Shown: positions 50,348 to 63,222, numbered from the stretch's first letter. The stretch is 64,000 nucleotides of DNA from Lithospermum erythrorhizon (GCA_019722365.1 JADFUC010000391.1:1-64000), one strand, 5' to 3'. The notes: generated by a model from the letters alone, not told the origin. A program made the numbers and translations.

Positions 50348-51774
50348 TAATAATCTAATTGCTAGCATTGGCAATAATAATAAATTAACCTACATGTATG
50401 TAATTAATAATTAGAATAGGGGATTTGAGGAATGATTGTCATCAATGTCTAATTAGTGATGAGTTTTGTTTTGTTTTTTCTTCTTCTAACTAGCGAGTTT
50501 TGTTATATATATAACTAATATGCCTATTGCCTAGGAAATTAATGTTCAAATTTCAATTAAAAAAGATTGAAAATGTGAATCCTTAAACTATAGGGATGAG
50601 TATAACTTTAATGTATAAACCTACAATTTCATGTTGCTGCATGCCCTTGAAATGTCTGTAATGAAGAGAAGAAAATTTGATGGAAATATAAAAAAATAAT
50701 AAAATTTAAAACATATATGGTTAAACAAAACAATTTAAAATATATGTGATCGAACGATTACTGAAATCAAATATAAATGATCAAATATGTCATTTGATAA
50801 TAATTGGTATATGAGGTGTGGATGGATATATAAATGTTCTACAAGTATTAGTAATTCATGATCTGCAAAAAGCTGATGAAAGTTCTGTTTCTTAGTGATG
50901 TGATTAATTAATAATCTGAATTTTCTCTAATATTGTTCGCCATATATTTTGAGACAAGATAAGAGACAGTCGACTTCGGACAGCTTACATACAGAAACAA
51001 GGGGCTATCGATCGAACTAATCTCCTCATCAGTCATCCCAAATAATAAAACAAATTTCTAAGCATTCTATACTCTGTGTATGTGATGAGATGAGATATTT
51101 TGATGTCCATGTTTCATAGTTAGCTACGTTAACTTATACACCAAGTGGCTACACATGCATGTGCATGGATATACATGTAGGTCATGTACATGTTAAAACC
51201 TGCAAATAGAAACAAATTGAGTCAAATGTTTTTCACATATTTCAAGATTGTGCAGTAGTAAGTTGTTTGGATGATAATAAAAATAGGGGTTTGGCATATT
51301 TCTACTACGGATGTATGGGGCCAAGGGTGTTTGGAGATTGGACCTAAATGGCCCTGTCCAAAGCCCTAGTCGCACTGCCAGTTTACCACTCTGACTCTAC
51401 CAGTACCAGTACCAGAGTACCAAGGTCACAAATTCACAATAGGCTACTAAAATTATGTACATGGACTGTGCCCTCAATATAATCTCCCTAATCTTATTGG
51501 GCCGAATAGTGACATTACTGTGGATGCTAACTATAATACATTTATGTATACCTCGTGTTACATTTTATGTACTAAAAAATGTCACATAAACTATAACATA
51601 ATTTATCCCGAAAAAAAGTCAGACTACTAATTATAAACCGTAGTTTGCTAAAGTGACACTTGCTACATTGTTGGTTGATGTCTTCCCAGGTTAATATATA
51701 AGATCTTGAATTACTCATTTTATTATGAACTGGTTTTAGAATCTGATATAGCTTTTATATGGATTCATTTTATA

Positions 51775-51892
51775 CAACTAATGGAGCGATTCGACTTCGG
51801 TATCATTATACTCCGACCCGTATCATAGTTCCACTATACAACTAATGGAACGTTCAGCTTCAGTATCATTATAGTCCGACCCGTATTATGCA
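51775..51892 (+). repeat. Two-copy tandem repeat, period 64 bp
   Basis: caactaatggagcg...tcggtatcattatactccgacccgtatcat (from 51775) is repeated from 51839 as caactaatggaacg...tcagtatcattatagtccgacccgtattat with few differences. Confidence 0.8.
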
Positions 51893-52548
51893 ATCTCATC
51901 TTCATTAGGACGGTTGAATAACATTCCTACAACCTTGTTTTCATGATTTAGGCTGCTCCCATTTGACTCGCCTATCTTTCCACCAACAAAATTATACTAG
52001 TAGTTACAAGAACATGAGTGGCTTTTGTTTTATGCTCATATATTTCTATAGAAATGTTAGCAAGTTGGCAACTTGCATCATCAGCACTCGAACGACATTC
52101 CCCCTACTAGTTATATATATAATCACTTTCATTGGTCTTTCCTTCTTTTTTAATTTCTTCCATGTCCACAGTGTGAGTGCTCATCATGCTGTCTGAAACT
52201 CTAATCAAAGATTCCTTATATCCACCAATGAACGATCAGAATTTGAAAGTAAATTATGGTCTATGAGTTGATCATACTGTATGAATCAACTCTAATTTGA
52301 TTGATCATGGATTCATGGGAAATTGGGAATGGGATCATGTTGTTCACTTCTTGTTATTACATGCCCCTCATATCTACTATGAATAATGAATGATTATATA
52401 TTATAGTAAGAAACTAGAATCATACGGAGTATAATATTGGAAATAAATATTGTAGTATTTAAATATTGTGGTTCAATTAAACCATAATGTTATCTTGACC
52501 CTACCGAAGCCCAATCACAAACTTATTTGTTGTGATCTGACAATTGAC

Positions 52549-52604
52549 CGCCGATTCTTTTAATTAAGCCAATCAACGCCGATTCTTTTAATTAAGCCAA
52601 TCAA
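52549..52604 (+). repeat. Perfect two-copy tandem repeat, period 28 bp
   Basis: The 28-bp unit starting cgccgattcttttaattaag occurs at 52549-52576 and 52577-52604 without difference, implying a recent duplication. Confidence 0.93.
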
Positions 52605-52917
52605 CACTTTGATCGAATAATGAATCTAAGTATATCATATATGCCTCTTAAACTATTTATTAGAGTAGGTTTTTATGATTGACATTAGTTTTTTTTTAAT
52701 AATCCCATTAGTAAAAGCATTTAACTGAAGGGAACCATAAAATCGATTAGCTAATTAAGTATTGATCATTGTAATTAAGTGATATTGGTGCATTTTAGTC
52801 ACAAGTCCCATAAGTTTTATATATAAAAGAAAGTACTATACCCCATAAATAGACCACAATGTTAACTCTGGATTCTTGTACTTGTTATTATATTTTACTT
52901 AAATAAATATTTAGAAT

Positions 52918-53285
52918 TATTTTACTTGAATAAATATTCCCAAATTATTTAGAAATTAATTCAATTATTTGTGTCATTACTATGACGTTGTGTTAATAAT
53001 TTAATCATAAATTTTATATCAACATTTATATTAACTTAATATTTCTCATATCAATATTAACTAATTTTTCAATTTCTAATTATATTTTTCTAAAACTTAG
53101 TCAATGACATTTATGTGACGTTATATTTTACTTGAATAAACATTTAAATTATTTAGGAAATTAATTCAATTTTTTTGTGTCATTACTATGATGTTGTGTT
53201 AATAATTTAATCATAAATTTCATATCAAGATTTATATTAACTTAATATTTCTCATATCAATATTAACTAATTTTTCAATTTAAAA
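52918..53285 (+). repeat. Tandem duplication of an AT-rich unit, period about 208 bp
   Basis: The stretch starting near 52918 (ttttacttgaataaatatt, then ttagaaattaattcaatt, then gtgtcattactatgacgttg) is repeated from about 53126 with small changes, ending in both copies in a run with catatcaatattaac and ttttcaattt. Fragments such as tcaacattta recur again just after. Confidence 0.8.
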
Positions 53286-53802
53286 TTATATTTAATCAGA
53301 AATTTTATATCAACATTTAAATTAAATTATTATTATTCTCTCATGTAAGCGATTGTATGGCGTTTGGCATTTATTATGACATTAATTTCATATGAACGTT
53401 AAATTACTTTCTTCTATGTGGCGGTAGTGTGACGTTTGACATTTATTATGACATTAATTGTTTAATAAAAATGGTCAAAATATATAGGTGAAATGATGAC
53501 ATTAATGTATTTAAAGTATATGGCAGTGTATAGCGTTTTATGGTGTACTTGCGGTACTCATAAAATGGATAATAGACATTCACTTTTTACATTTGAAAGT
53601 TTCAAAACTTTTTTTTGGTAGTATAGAATATCCGGTAGGCGTAATGTCAAAATGTTGAGCTTGGCAAATTCATAGCGTGGATGTTGGATCATGAATCCTC
53701 AATTAGTAAGATATATTTTGTCATTTTATTTGTTAATTGGTTTAGTTTGTTAATATATCTACTACACCTAATAATATATATTTTCATCTCGTTGTTTAAT
53801 AG

Positions 53803-54023
53803 GAAATACCTGAGAAGTTTGCTCGTAGATGACAAGTAACTTTAAGTGGAGTTTGTAAGTTCAAACTTCATGATGGAATAACTTATAATGTCACGATTGA
53901 AAATGGTAAACATAATAATAGTCAACAATACTCCAAGTTCTTCACGGATGGTTGGTTTCAATTCTTTCAAGCGTGTATTATTGAGAAGGTGAATTGATGC
54001 GATTCGATATGTATCATGGTATT
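53803..54023 (+). pseudogene. B3-domain (REM-type) gene fragment, interrupted
   Basis: After an acceptor-like tttaatag the frame reads EIPEKFARR, then VTLSGVCKFKLHDGITYNVT, then SKFFTDGWFQFFQACIIE, then CDSICIMVFV. This matches the order of strands in a plant B3 DNA-binding domain of the REM family (IP.F, G..W.V, F..GW..F, and D.L.F..). In-frame TGA codons follow FARR and EKVN, and similarity stops at 54023, where TGTTGGAAAATTC begins. It is most simply a REM exon disrupted by an insertion. No other B3-gene exon was found nearby. Confidence 0.6.
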
Positions 54024-55980
54024 TGTTGGAAAATTCATGACTTGTTCATAAAAAAATAAACAAATGCAACCAAGATCGAATAAATGTATAATAATTAGAA
54101 AACATATACAATGCAATTTATACACATATGAATAAGTACTTACAAAGCATAGCGGAAATGATGAACTTTCCAATCTCGAATCCTCCGTTAAATCACCAGC
54201 ACCTCGAAGTGAAATACCTCAGTTAGTCCACACGAAGCGAGTTGAATAACGTCATTGGACTTACTAGAATCTCAGTGATTGGGCAAGAATTTGACTCAAA
54301 ACTTGACTCAAAACTAGAGAGAATATAGAGAGGGGGGCGGCGTCTTTTGGTGGAAGAGAAGATGAAATGAAATTCTTAGGTTTTTCATTTCATCCTTTCA
54401 CTATATAGTGCGCTTTTAGTATCGGTCGAATAAACATTCGTTTGATAAATAGTTAGCTTCGTTAAGCGTTAACTAATTTATTACTAAACTAGTAAATAAT
54501 AACAAGTTACTAATAAACTCCTCGTTAAATAAATCATTTGAAATAGCAATTTAATTGATTGATTTTTTCAATTTATATTTTATAATATCAATATTAAACT
54601 CTCGATTAGGTATCTGGGTGATTTCAGTAAATTTTCCCAATTTAACAATCTCGATTTAATTCCATGGGTTCCTGAAATGATTTCTCTCCCTTTCTCCTTC
54701 AGCTACCACTCTGATCCTAAATGCATACTCCGTCACCCTTTCTGATAATCTTTATTAAATACAAGCATTGGAGACAAGCCATGTTTGATGAATACAATGC
54801 TCTCATCTCTAATAACACCTAGAAACTTGTTCTCTTTGATTACGATAAACATTTTAATAAGTTGTAAGTGAATATTTAGAGTTAAATTAAATTTCAATGG
54901 CCACTAGACAAGTACAAAGCTAGGTTAGTTGCTCAAGATTTTAAGAAATTACATGATATTGATTATGAACAGACTTTTTCTCCAGTCATTAAGCCTGCTA
55001 CAATCAGAATTGTGCTAACACTTGCTGTCTCAAATAAGTGGTCTATCAGGCAATTAGACATTAAGAATGCATTCCTCAATGGCTTTATCGGCTTGATGTA
55101 CATGAAACTGACCAAATGGTTATGAAATAGTGACTATTCCTTTAAAATTGTGTTTCTTTGCAAAATCTCTCTATGGCCTTAAGCAGGCTCCTAGAACATG
55201 GTTTATTAGCATTTCTATTGTGTTATTAGATCTGACGGAATCATAGCCTCTTTACATATCATCATGATGGACACATTGTACTTGCCTCACATATATCGAT
55301 GACATCTTTATTCCTTGGCTATTCTCAGAAGTTACTAAATGAGTTCATACACAAGTTGAATCAGCATTTTGCTTTGATTGATCTAGGGAATTACACTATT
55401 TTCTTGGAATTGAAGTCATAAGAAATTCTTCAGGTCTCATATTATCTCAGAGAAAATATGCAGCCGATTTGTTACAAAAGTATCATATGAAAAATACAAA
55501 GGTTGTCTCTACGCCCTTTTCACTAAAACTTCTACTTTTTTAATACATACTTGTAGTACCTCATGAATACAGATCACTTGTTGGAGCTTTACAATATCTG
55601 TCTATTATAAGACCTTATGATGTAAACTAGAACACCTGTTTATGCATGATCGACTAAAGCTTCATTTTAATTCTTTGCCAAGAGAAATTTGCGGTATCTT
55701 GTTTGTAGCTCCCTCGAGCATATTGTGACAACATTGTAGCCACCTATTTAATCCTATGACCAATGCATTCAAGAACCAAACACATCAGTATAAATTATCA
55801 TTTTGTCAGGGAAAAAGTAGCTATGGGTGATCTTCTTGTCGATCATCGACACACCTTCAACGGCCCAGGATGTGTGCTTACTAAGCCCCTTTGCCATATC
55901 CCACCAAAGTTTCATCTTTACTTGATTATCAATTTGTGCACCCACGAGTGCGGCTCAAGTGAGCGTGTAAGAATATAGCT
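54024..55980 (+). mobile_element. Second degenerate copia element inserted in the B3 fragment
   Basis: Starts with an LTR-like TGTTGGAAAATTC directly after the B3 similarity ends, runs through a non-coding stretch, then holds copia reverse transcriptase and RNase H in order on the plus strand. Gag and integrase are not visible, so it is internally deleted. The 3' LTR, if present, lies beyond 55980 in sequence I could not delimit. Confidence 0.5.
54880..55980 (+). pseudogene. Copia reverse transcriptase and RNase H fragment, broken
   Basis: Frames give [46 protein letters not shown], then SLYGLKQAPRTW, a YIDD catalytic box near 55300, FLGIEV, LSQRKYAADLL, YRSLVGALQYLS and, after a gap, TKHISINYHFVREKVAMGDLL (about 55775-55840) with a KPL segment near 55885. 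These are successive copia RT and RNase H motifs. They occur in different frames with stops. The sequence is divergent from the element at the left edge, which has YVDD and other motif variants, so the two are different families. Confidence 0.85.
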
Positions 55981-57817
55981 CTTATCCGGTCTGGCTGCTG
56001 GCGTTCAAGCACTCATGCAAGCCAATTGAAGTCGTGCCTTATTGCCATGCGATTCCATCTGAATCGTAGAAGAGTCCGATCTATGCGCATCGGATGTTCG
56101 AGAGAAATCACTCAACAGCACGATGGGTTTTGTTAGGCCTATTTATATTTGGATATATTGAATCTGACGTTAAAAGTACCCAGCATGCAGCATAGGAAGA
56201 GTGTGAGGCGTTGACCAGGATTTATATAGTTAGTGCCGTTGGAAATGAGTAGCAAACACTCGTAGTGCGTTACAAAGGGATAAATACAGCGTGGCTCGGG
56301 ACAAATCTGATTGTTATTCGGGTAAAATAAATATATATATTAATCAAGGAAGCGGGCCTTGGGGGCCTTGTAGCGCAGGAGGTACTTGCTGGATTCGAGA
56401 AATAATATATTCGCTGAGAAATCTGAACATTTGTTTTGCACCCCAAAGTTTGGGAAACCTTTGACATTCTTCAGTTGTGGTGAATAAATTTAGAGTTGGC
56501 GTTCGTTTGCGTTTTGTTATCATCTATTAAGCTACTGTGAGTTAATAGTGGAAGTAATAGAGGGGTGATCCTGCCATATGGCTTAAATACATAAAAAGCA
56601 ATGCCTAAATGCAGGAAGAGATGGCGAAAATGCATTTTACGCAACAATAAAATATTTCAACTTTGGTGATAGTTGTTATTCTTCTCGATTCGGCTATCTG
56701 GCTGCTTAGAGAGTGCTTCTAAGGCGTGTTGGTTTCCTTACGTCGTATCACAGAACAAATCCTTTCATATTACATGCTTTGCCGGGTAGAGAATTGTTTT
56801 AAGGAGATTGTGTTCGTACAAGGCTTTGGTGGGTGGATGTTTTGTACATTGATTTAACTGCTTTCAGAGTGCGGTATAGTTACGTTTTTAGTATCTGCAA
56901 TTAATCCTTCTTAATTCAATTGAATGGATGAAAAATTAATTTTATAAGTTAGAATTTGAATTGTCATAAGTATTTAATAAACCTCCTTTAAAATTTGAGA
57001 TGGAGGTAATAATAACTTTCCATTCCGCATCTAAAGTAGATTTGAATTCTTCTCCTTTGATTGGGGAACAAAATCTGAAATCTCATTGGGAGCCTCGATC
57101 AGTGATTATTCCTGATTGGTAAACTGCCAAATGATCAATTCACAGAGTCAACTTCATATGCGATTATCCCATGTCAAAATTAAATGTGCATCCAACATCA
57201 TGATATAACAATATTAATGCTGATGAGGTCCAACTCTTTGACCAAACGTGTAGCGCAACATTTTGTTATTGTATTTTTTATTTTTAACCATACTCGTTAA
57301 TAATGGTTACTATGTTGAACTGTTTCTTTAGCTACAATATGGAATATATTAAAAAAATAATTACAATATAATGTATATGTAATGTGGGTAAAATGATTTT
57401 ATATTTTCGATTAATAATTCTAGAATCTATCTTCACTTGCTTATTCTAACACAGTAACACATGCGAAATATGTAGTGTAGATATTTATGTCCCCAGCCAT
57501 CTTTCATTGAGAATGTAGAATATTCAAGGACCACAAACAATACACACAATTATTATAATACTCTTATAAACTAAGTGGAAAACCAATTCAACAGTAGAAA
57601 ATAATAATTGTGATCAGAATTCAGAAACACAAATTCAACCAAAATAGAGAAAACCCAAAGAAAAAATGTGGATCCTCTTACAGAAAACAAGCCTTAATTC
57701 ATTTCACAATCACAAAATCTTGAAAACAGATTTTTCAACGACACACCCATGTGCGTTCCAATTAATGTTTTAGAAAACTAAAAATGCAATAAATAAAATA
57801 AAAGATAAAAATCACCA
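55981..57817. other. Intergenic region, probably partly retroelement remains
   Basis: The first part (to about 56.9 kb) has a base composition like the preceding retroelement and may contain its 3' LTR; no ends could be set. The second part is AT-rich and holds the 3' flank of the PYL1-type gene. The open frame at 56270-56467 minus has no domain. Confidence 0.4.
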
Positions 57818-58855
57818 TTAATGAACTGGAGAATGAAGAGAATCATCATGAGAACGTGCCATGGTTTCTGAAACAGAAGCCAACTTCTGAAGATTCAATC
57901 TAACAACTGTGTCTGCAAACAACCTTGTATCTTCCTCACTATTCCCTTGAGGTACATCCACAACGTAAGATTCCAAAACAATTGTCCAGTTTCTCCCCTC
58001 ACTTTCCATCTCATGCACACTTGTCACGGACCTATAATTCCTCAGCCTATGTTCACCTCCAATGACACTAAACCCTGTAACATGTCTAGCATCGTCTAGC
58101 ATGTCAAGTCTCTCAACACTAGTCTCTGCTGGCAAACCTGAAAACAGTGGCCGAACCAGAATTTTTATTACAAAAGAATGAACATAAGAGAAACAGGTAC
58201 CAATATAAAAAGATTTGGGCAGTGAACTAAATAATTTTTGTAAAAATAAATATTAAAATCTTAGGTTTCAATATACTCCGGAGTAGTAAATATTTTCTAT
58301 AACCACTAGGTCATTATATGACGAGGTCTAGGTTCGAGTTTTTGGAATGACAAGGGTCGAAATTATTAAAATATAAATAAATAAATAGTTAATTTTCAAA
58401 ATATTAAGGGGTGATCCTCCCTTAAGCCTTCCCCTAGTTCCATCACTACCTGAGATGACGTTGACGTCTCGGGTGTCACCAACCGACATGGTGAAGCTTG
58501 GAGAAACATGGGAGCTTTTGATGAAGTGTTTGTAGGTTTGGGGTTTGTCGAAACGGCGGACGATGGACCAGACGGTGTCGAGGGGGGCGTGGATGCGTTG
58601 AGCGAGTAGGGAGGAGCATTGGTTGTGTTGGAGTTGGTAGCTGTGGAGCTCGGAGATGAGGGGGTTTAGTTGGTGGAACTCGGCCGGGGTTAGGCCGGGT
58701 GGGGGGAGGAGATGGTGGGTGGTGGTTGAGCCATCTGATGATGATGGTGGTGGTTGGTGTTGGAGATGGTCTTCACTGTGTGAGGATTTAGTTATATCCA
58801 TCGATGAGGATGAGAGGAAGGGGGAGGGGGGGTGCTCTGAAAGAGTGGTCAGCAA
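57818..58855 (-). CDS. PYL1: Abscisic acid receptor, PYR1/PYL1 type
   Basis: Soluble START-fold ABA receptor that, with hormone bound, inhibits clade A PP2C phosphatases. Two exons on the minus strand, 58855-58450 and 58137-57818, joined by GT-AG within SG|LPA, give 241 residues from the first Met; an in-frame Met at 58801 ([11 protein letters not shown]) is a possible later start. Landmarks are [42 protein letters not shown] (with the ligand-contacting Lys), the gate SGLPA, the latch GGEHRLRN, and [36 protein letters not shown]. These match the dimeric PYR1/PYL1 subfamily better than PYL4-6 or PYL7-10. The Ser/Pro/His-rich N-terminal extension is longer than usual. The frame is clean. Confidence 0.93.
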
Positions 58856-60148
58856 TGGTGTATTATTAGTGCTATTTTATGTTTAACTAATTGTAAAAAT
58901 TGAAGAGTATGATATAGACTATAGAGTGTAAACGAGTGGTTAATAATACTAGTTGTTAACTAGACGGATTCAAAGGATTATACAATATCTTTATCGAGCC
59001 GAATAATTATTTAGTTATTGACTTATTTCGAATGGAGAACGTAGTTGAGTAACTTTTTTGAGCATGTAGGGGTAAAGAGGTATCGATCATTAGTTGAGTA
59101 ACTTTTTGAGCATGTAGGGGTAAAGGGGTATGGTGTAAATGAAAATATGGAGTCGATCATTAGTTGAGTTTCTAAAAATGTTTTATACTAGAACCTAACT
59201 TGATTATGACGGATGAATGAGTTGATCTTTCGGATTAGAAATCTGGTAGTATCGTATTCTTCGATTCTATTTGATTGTCATGGTAAGGTTTTTCGGTTTT
59301 TAAAGTAAGGCCATGATTGGTAAGCTCTCAGGATGAGAAATATTTATCACTGATGAGTTGTAAATTTTTATAAGAGAAAACTTGCCGGGGCGTAAATTTC
59401 GATTAGTAAAGAGGTAAAGTATTAAATGCGCATAACCCCGTGCGGTGTGGGTTCGATGTATAGTGGCGAATCTCGTATTGAAGTGTAGGTTAAAGGCTCT
59501 CGTTACGGCCAGGTTAAGCCTTGTCCATGATCCTCGCCCATTGGAATCTGAGGCGGGGAATACCGAGGCCGTAATGTGGCAGTTTCGCGCCACATAAGAG
59601 GCTTGTACATGTGGATTTTCATGTCGTTTAAAAGGAAATTGGAGCTTCAAAAGTTGGAGGATATCAAGGTTGTTTTTGGAGCATTATTCGTTGTAGGTCT
59701 TGATGATAATCACTTATAGTGGTAGTTCGCCAATGAGATTTCAAAGCTACTAAATGTTTACTGCTATATAAATTTTAATTTGAATATATGAAACATATGA
59801 AAGAGAGGACATTATGAAGTATGAAATAAATCCTAATAAAATTTATTTGCAGCAGCATTTGTTGTAGGATCCATAGCTCCTCCATACTTAAGAACCTGTT
59901 TTTCATATTGTCATTGATATGAAAAACAATCATGGAAGATATACTTCATTAAAAGGAAAAATAATACAAAGTAGGGGTTAAAATGAAGACTTTCAGAAGT
60001 ATGATTAGAATGATACTGATGAATATTAAGGTTACGTGAGATAGTGACATAAGAATGAGGTAAAAGATGCCATGTATTTGAGAACAAAATAACAGAAAAC
60101 TTCCTCCTGTATATGACCTGAAAGGCCAAAATTAAATACTTCTGTAAG
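58856..60148. other. Intergenic region upstream of PYL1
   Basis: PYL1 promoter and BOU 3' flank. Contains a short tandem repeat (59042-59169) and a GC-richer segment (about 59395-59610) with a long open frame on the minus strand (59300-59650) that matches no protein I know. Confidence 0.5.
59042..59169 (+). repeat. Imperfect tandem repeat
   Basis: tagttgagtaactttttt(t)gagcatgtaggggtaaag starts at 59042 and again at 59091, and the opening tagttgagt recurs at 59161. The first two copies are nearly identical, with period 49 bp; tcgatcat precedes copies two and three. Confidence 0.75.
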
Positions 60149-61186
60149 TTATCCCAAACTGGACCTTGTCACTTCATATGCCAAGAAGCATGCAGCATTT
60201 GCAGGTATACTTCTGGCCATGGCGGGTCCAAAACCTTTATATAGGCCTTTAACGCCTTCTGACGCGAGTATCTTCCTGAAAGCGTCTATGGAACCAGAGT
60301 ACTTCGGGTTCTTGTAGTCGTCAATCTGAATCACACTCTTCACAACATCGGTAGGGTAGACAGAACACCAGAAACAAGCACCGCCCACTCCTCCAGCTAA
60401 AATTTGGGAACCTCTTCCCAGGTTTGATGTATCCGGTCCTCCCGCAAGCATCCGCTTCACGGCCTCGTAGACACCAAACATGGCAGCATTTCCAGGCACT
60501 TCACGTGCCATGGTGGGGATTAAACCCTTGAAAAGACCCCTCACGCCTGCTGATTGGAGGACATGCCTTGCCACATCAACTGGTCCGCCATACCTCACTA
60601 CTACAGTAGCTGCTGTAGCAGTACTAGCCGCTGTAGCTGCTACACCAGCAGTCGCTGTAGTAGCTGCTGCACCAGCACTAGCCACTGAGCCCTGAGCTTG
60701 CAATCTGCAGTAAAGATATATATGCAATCATGGCCATTGAACAAGAAAACATCTGAATATTTCACAAGAGAACACTGAGCGATTTGTAACTTACCGACAC
60801 TTCAGCAACTCAGTTGGGCAGGCAAGGAAGGACACAGCAACTCCAGCTCCAGCCCCAGCAATAAATTGCTGCTTAACAGTAAGGGGAACACCGGGTTCAG
60901 ATCTCAACACCGTCTCCATCTGACCCCTAACCGAGAAAAGCACAGCATTGAAAGCTGCAACAGTGGCAAGTGGGGCTCCCATGCCTTTGTATAGACCTCT
61001 TGGCCCTTCTGCAGCAACTGTCTGCCTGACGGCATCCATGGCACCTGAAAACTTGGGTTTCTGCCCAGGAAGTGGAGCAGGCTGGCTCTGGAGTTTGACT
61101 TTGATAGTATCAAAAGGATGTCCAACTACTAGTTGTGCTACCCCTCCAACAGTTCCAGACATTAGGTCCTTTGCCACATCCCCCAT
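60149..61186 (-). CDS. BOU: Mitochondrial carrier BOU (A BOUT DE SOUFFLE), carnitine/acylcarnitine-carrier-like
   Basis: Inner mitochondrial membrane carrier, required in photorespiration in Arabidopsis and described as a glutamate carrier. Two coding exons, 61186-60795 and 60704-60149, give 315 residues. All three carrier signatures are present: HPFDTIKVKLQ, CPTELLKCRLQ and YPTDVVKSVIQ. Start MGDVAKDLMSGTVGGVAQLVVG and end CFLAYEVTRSSLG match BOU closely. An acceptor (ctgcag) lies directly before the ATG, so the leader probably has an intron. Unusual is an Ala/Thr-rich insertion after the second signature (GAAATTATAGVAATAAST, about 60590-60690), which makes the protein longer than Arabidopsis BOU. 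The frame is intact. Confidence 0.93.
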
Positions 61187-63174
61187 CTGCAGATTTGAAT
61201 ATGTATTTCATATAAATACTGAATTTCTGATTTAGTAATTGTAATATTTACAAACCTCTCTGTGAAAATAAAAATAGTTTGCATTTGACGTAGAAATATT
61301 TACAAACCTCTCTAGAAGCAGGAAAAGAAAGACTACAGATTGTCGGAGAATGCTTAAGTTCTGCACGAATGAGTACAACAAATGAGGAACTAACACTAGC
61401 TTCTTGGGAGTGTGTCTGAGACAGGCACATGAAAGTTCATTGCATATGTTCTATTTCTCTTTTATCATTTAGAAAGTCAAAACTTAGTAGAATGGAGGTG
61501 CAGTAAGTGCACTAGGACATCTAAAATAGAACAAATGGAGAACAAATTGTAGTCAACTGCTGTTGTGTATTTCAAATAATTAGTTTTTAAGAAACTGTTG
61601 TAGAGCAAAGTATGATGTTACTAAGGTGAGACCACCAAAAGAATGAGAATGAACATGAAATCAGAAAAAGGCTCGAGGAAGAAAAATGACAAGAACAGCA
61701 AGCGCTTAACATTGCAAACCTGAAGTCCGGAAACTAGAGAACAATGGTATACTCCTCCTATCAGTGTACCTTGTCCAAAGATATAATTTTGCTTTTTTAA
61801 GTTATATTTTCAAGATGTTCAAATTTCTAAAGGAAAGCGTGCAGGGGCTGCAGGACACATTTTATTCAACACAGATAATGATGGTGTTTATCTTATTATA
61901 TATTCATATAGTTAAAAATACATAAAAAAGACCACAAGCCATAAAACACTACCGAGCCTACTGGCGAATGAACCTTCTTTTCACCATACACACAAATTAA
62001 CTCCAAACTTCTTCAAACAACTAACAGTGCTATTCAGCTATTTTTGGACGAGTAATCTGGATAACGTCCAACAGATCATGTCACTCGAGGACAATATATA
62101 CTTGTACGTATCATAATATGCCTCTTATTGGGATTATCAAAAGAGGGGCAAAACAACTATAGGATATAGGAGCCTTAGCACAAAAGTCCTTCATTACACT
62201 ATCATTAGACATTTTTTTCAATTAGAAGACTCTCATGATCTAATGTACTCACAAGACTAATCAATTGTTCACCTAAAGAAATACTAACCACACTACCATT
62301 TTCAACCAATCTCAAAACTCCATGAGATAGAACTCGGAACTCAAATGCCAAGATAAATAAAATCGAAAACGAATGCCTAAAAGGTAAGAGTTCATGCCTA
62401 ATGCCTTCATCAATACATACTAAAACCAATTGACTATAATTGGATAAGGCACATGATATTATTAATACATCGGAAATATATTAATTAACCAATGTGCGAC
62501 TGGATTCTCAACATCCTCCAGCATGTATAATCGATCTATTTGAATCCATTTGTACCACATACACGGATTGTCTTGATACCATGCTATAAGTAAATATACA
62601 AATCAACAAAACAAGATCAAAAGCTACAATAAAAAAATTGACCTTTTGTAAGTTGTTGTTTCCCTTTAGCACCAAAATAATCCTGTTATGATCAATTCAG
62701 CACCTTCTCTTGTGCTGCAATCCAAAAGGGTATCCTCAGCAATCAATGAAACACATGAAAATCAAGAAATGCACATTTCTTGCAACATGCAAAAACTGAA
62801 AATTTGTTCAGGATGTAATAATGGTGTAATATTTATTTATGTTGTTGAAGATTTTGATGTAATAGATGAGCAAATATTTAGATGTGAAAGTTTGTATAGA
62901 AGTGTTTTTTAAGTGAATGAATCTTTAAAGTGAATCAGAGCCACAGGTGGAGAATCTTTTAGGTCAGGACAAAAACAGAGGATTATAGGCTTATGGCTCT
63001 CATAAGAGTCTATTCTGCTCACTGGATCTTGATAATGTTACATGTCAAAATTCCAATATTGTGTCACAATTTGATTTTCAGCCTCTTACTTTTTCTGGTT
63101 ATTTTGCATTTTGCAGTGAAGTTGTGATACTTTAATGATATAAGAGGAAGAGATAGATTTTCCATTTTGTATCC

Positions 63175-63222
63175 TATAATTTTTGGATATAATGAAATAT
63201 AATTTTTGGATATAATGAAATA
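63175..63222 (+). repeat. Two-copy tandem repeat, period 23 bp
   Basis: tataatttttggatataatg plus aaa occurs at 63175-63197 and again at 63198-63220 without change. Confidence 0.9.

Larger units (their letters stand above)
50348..53802. other. Repeat-rich intergenic region
   Basis: No gene recognised. Open frames at 51193-51375 and 51963-52196 have no domain. The region is notable for three separate tandem duplications (51775, 52549 and 52918) and for duplicated words near 53.35-53.46 kb. Confidence 0.5.

Noticed and set aside
58300..58370. Possible tRNA-like sequence (ggttcgagttttt) in the PYL1 intron
   Set aside because: Only one box is convincing and no cloverleaf can be drawn.
59300..59650. 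Open frame of 116 codons on the minus strand
   Set aside because: No recognisable domain, no homologue known to me and odd composition; not called as a gene.
62688..62912. Open frame of 74 codons
   Set aside because: No domain, AT-rich, and no promoter or splice context.
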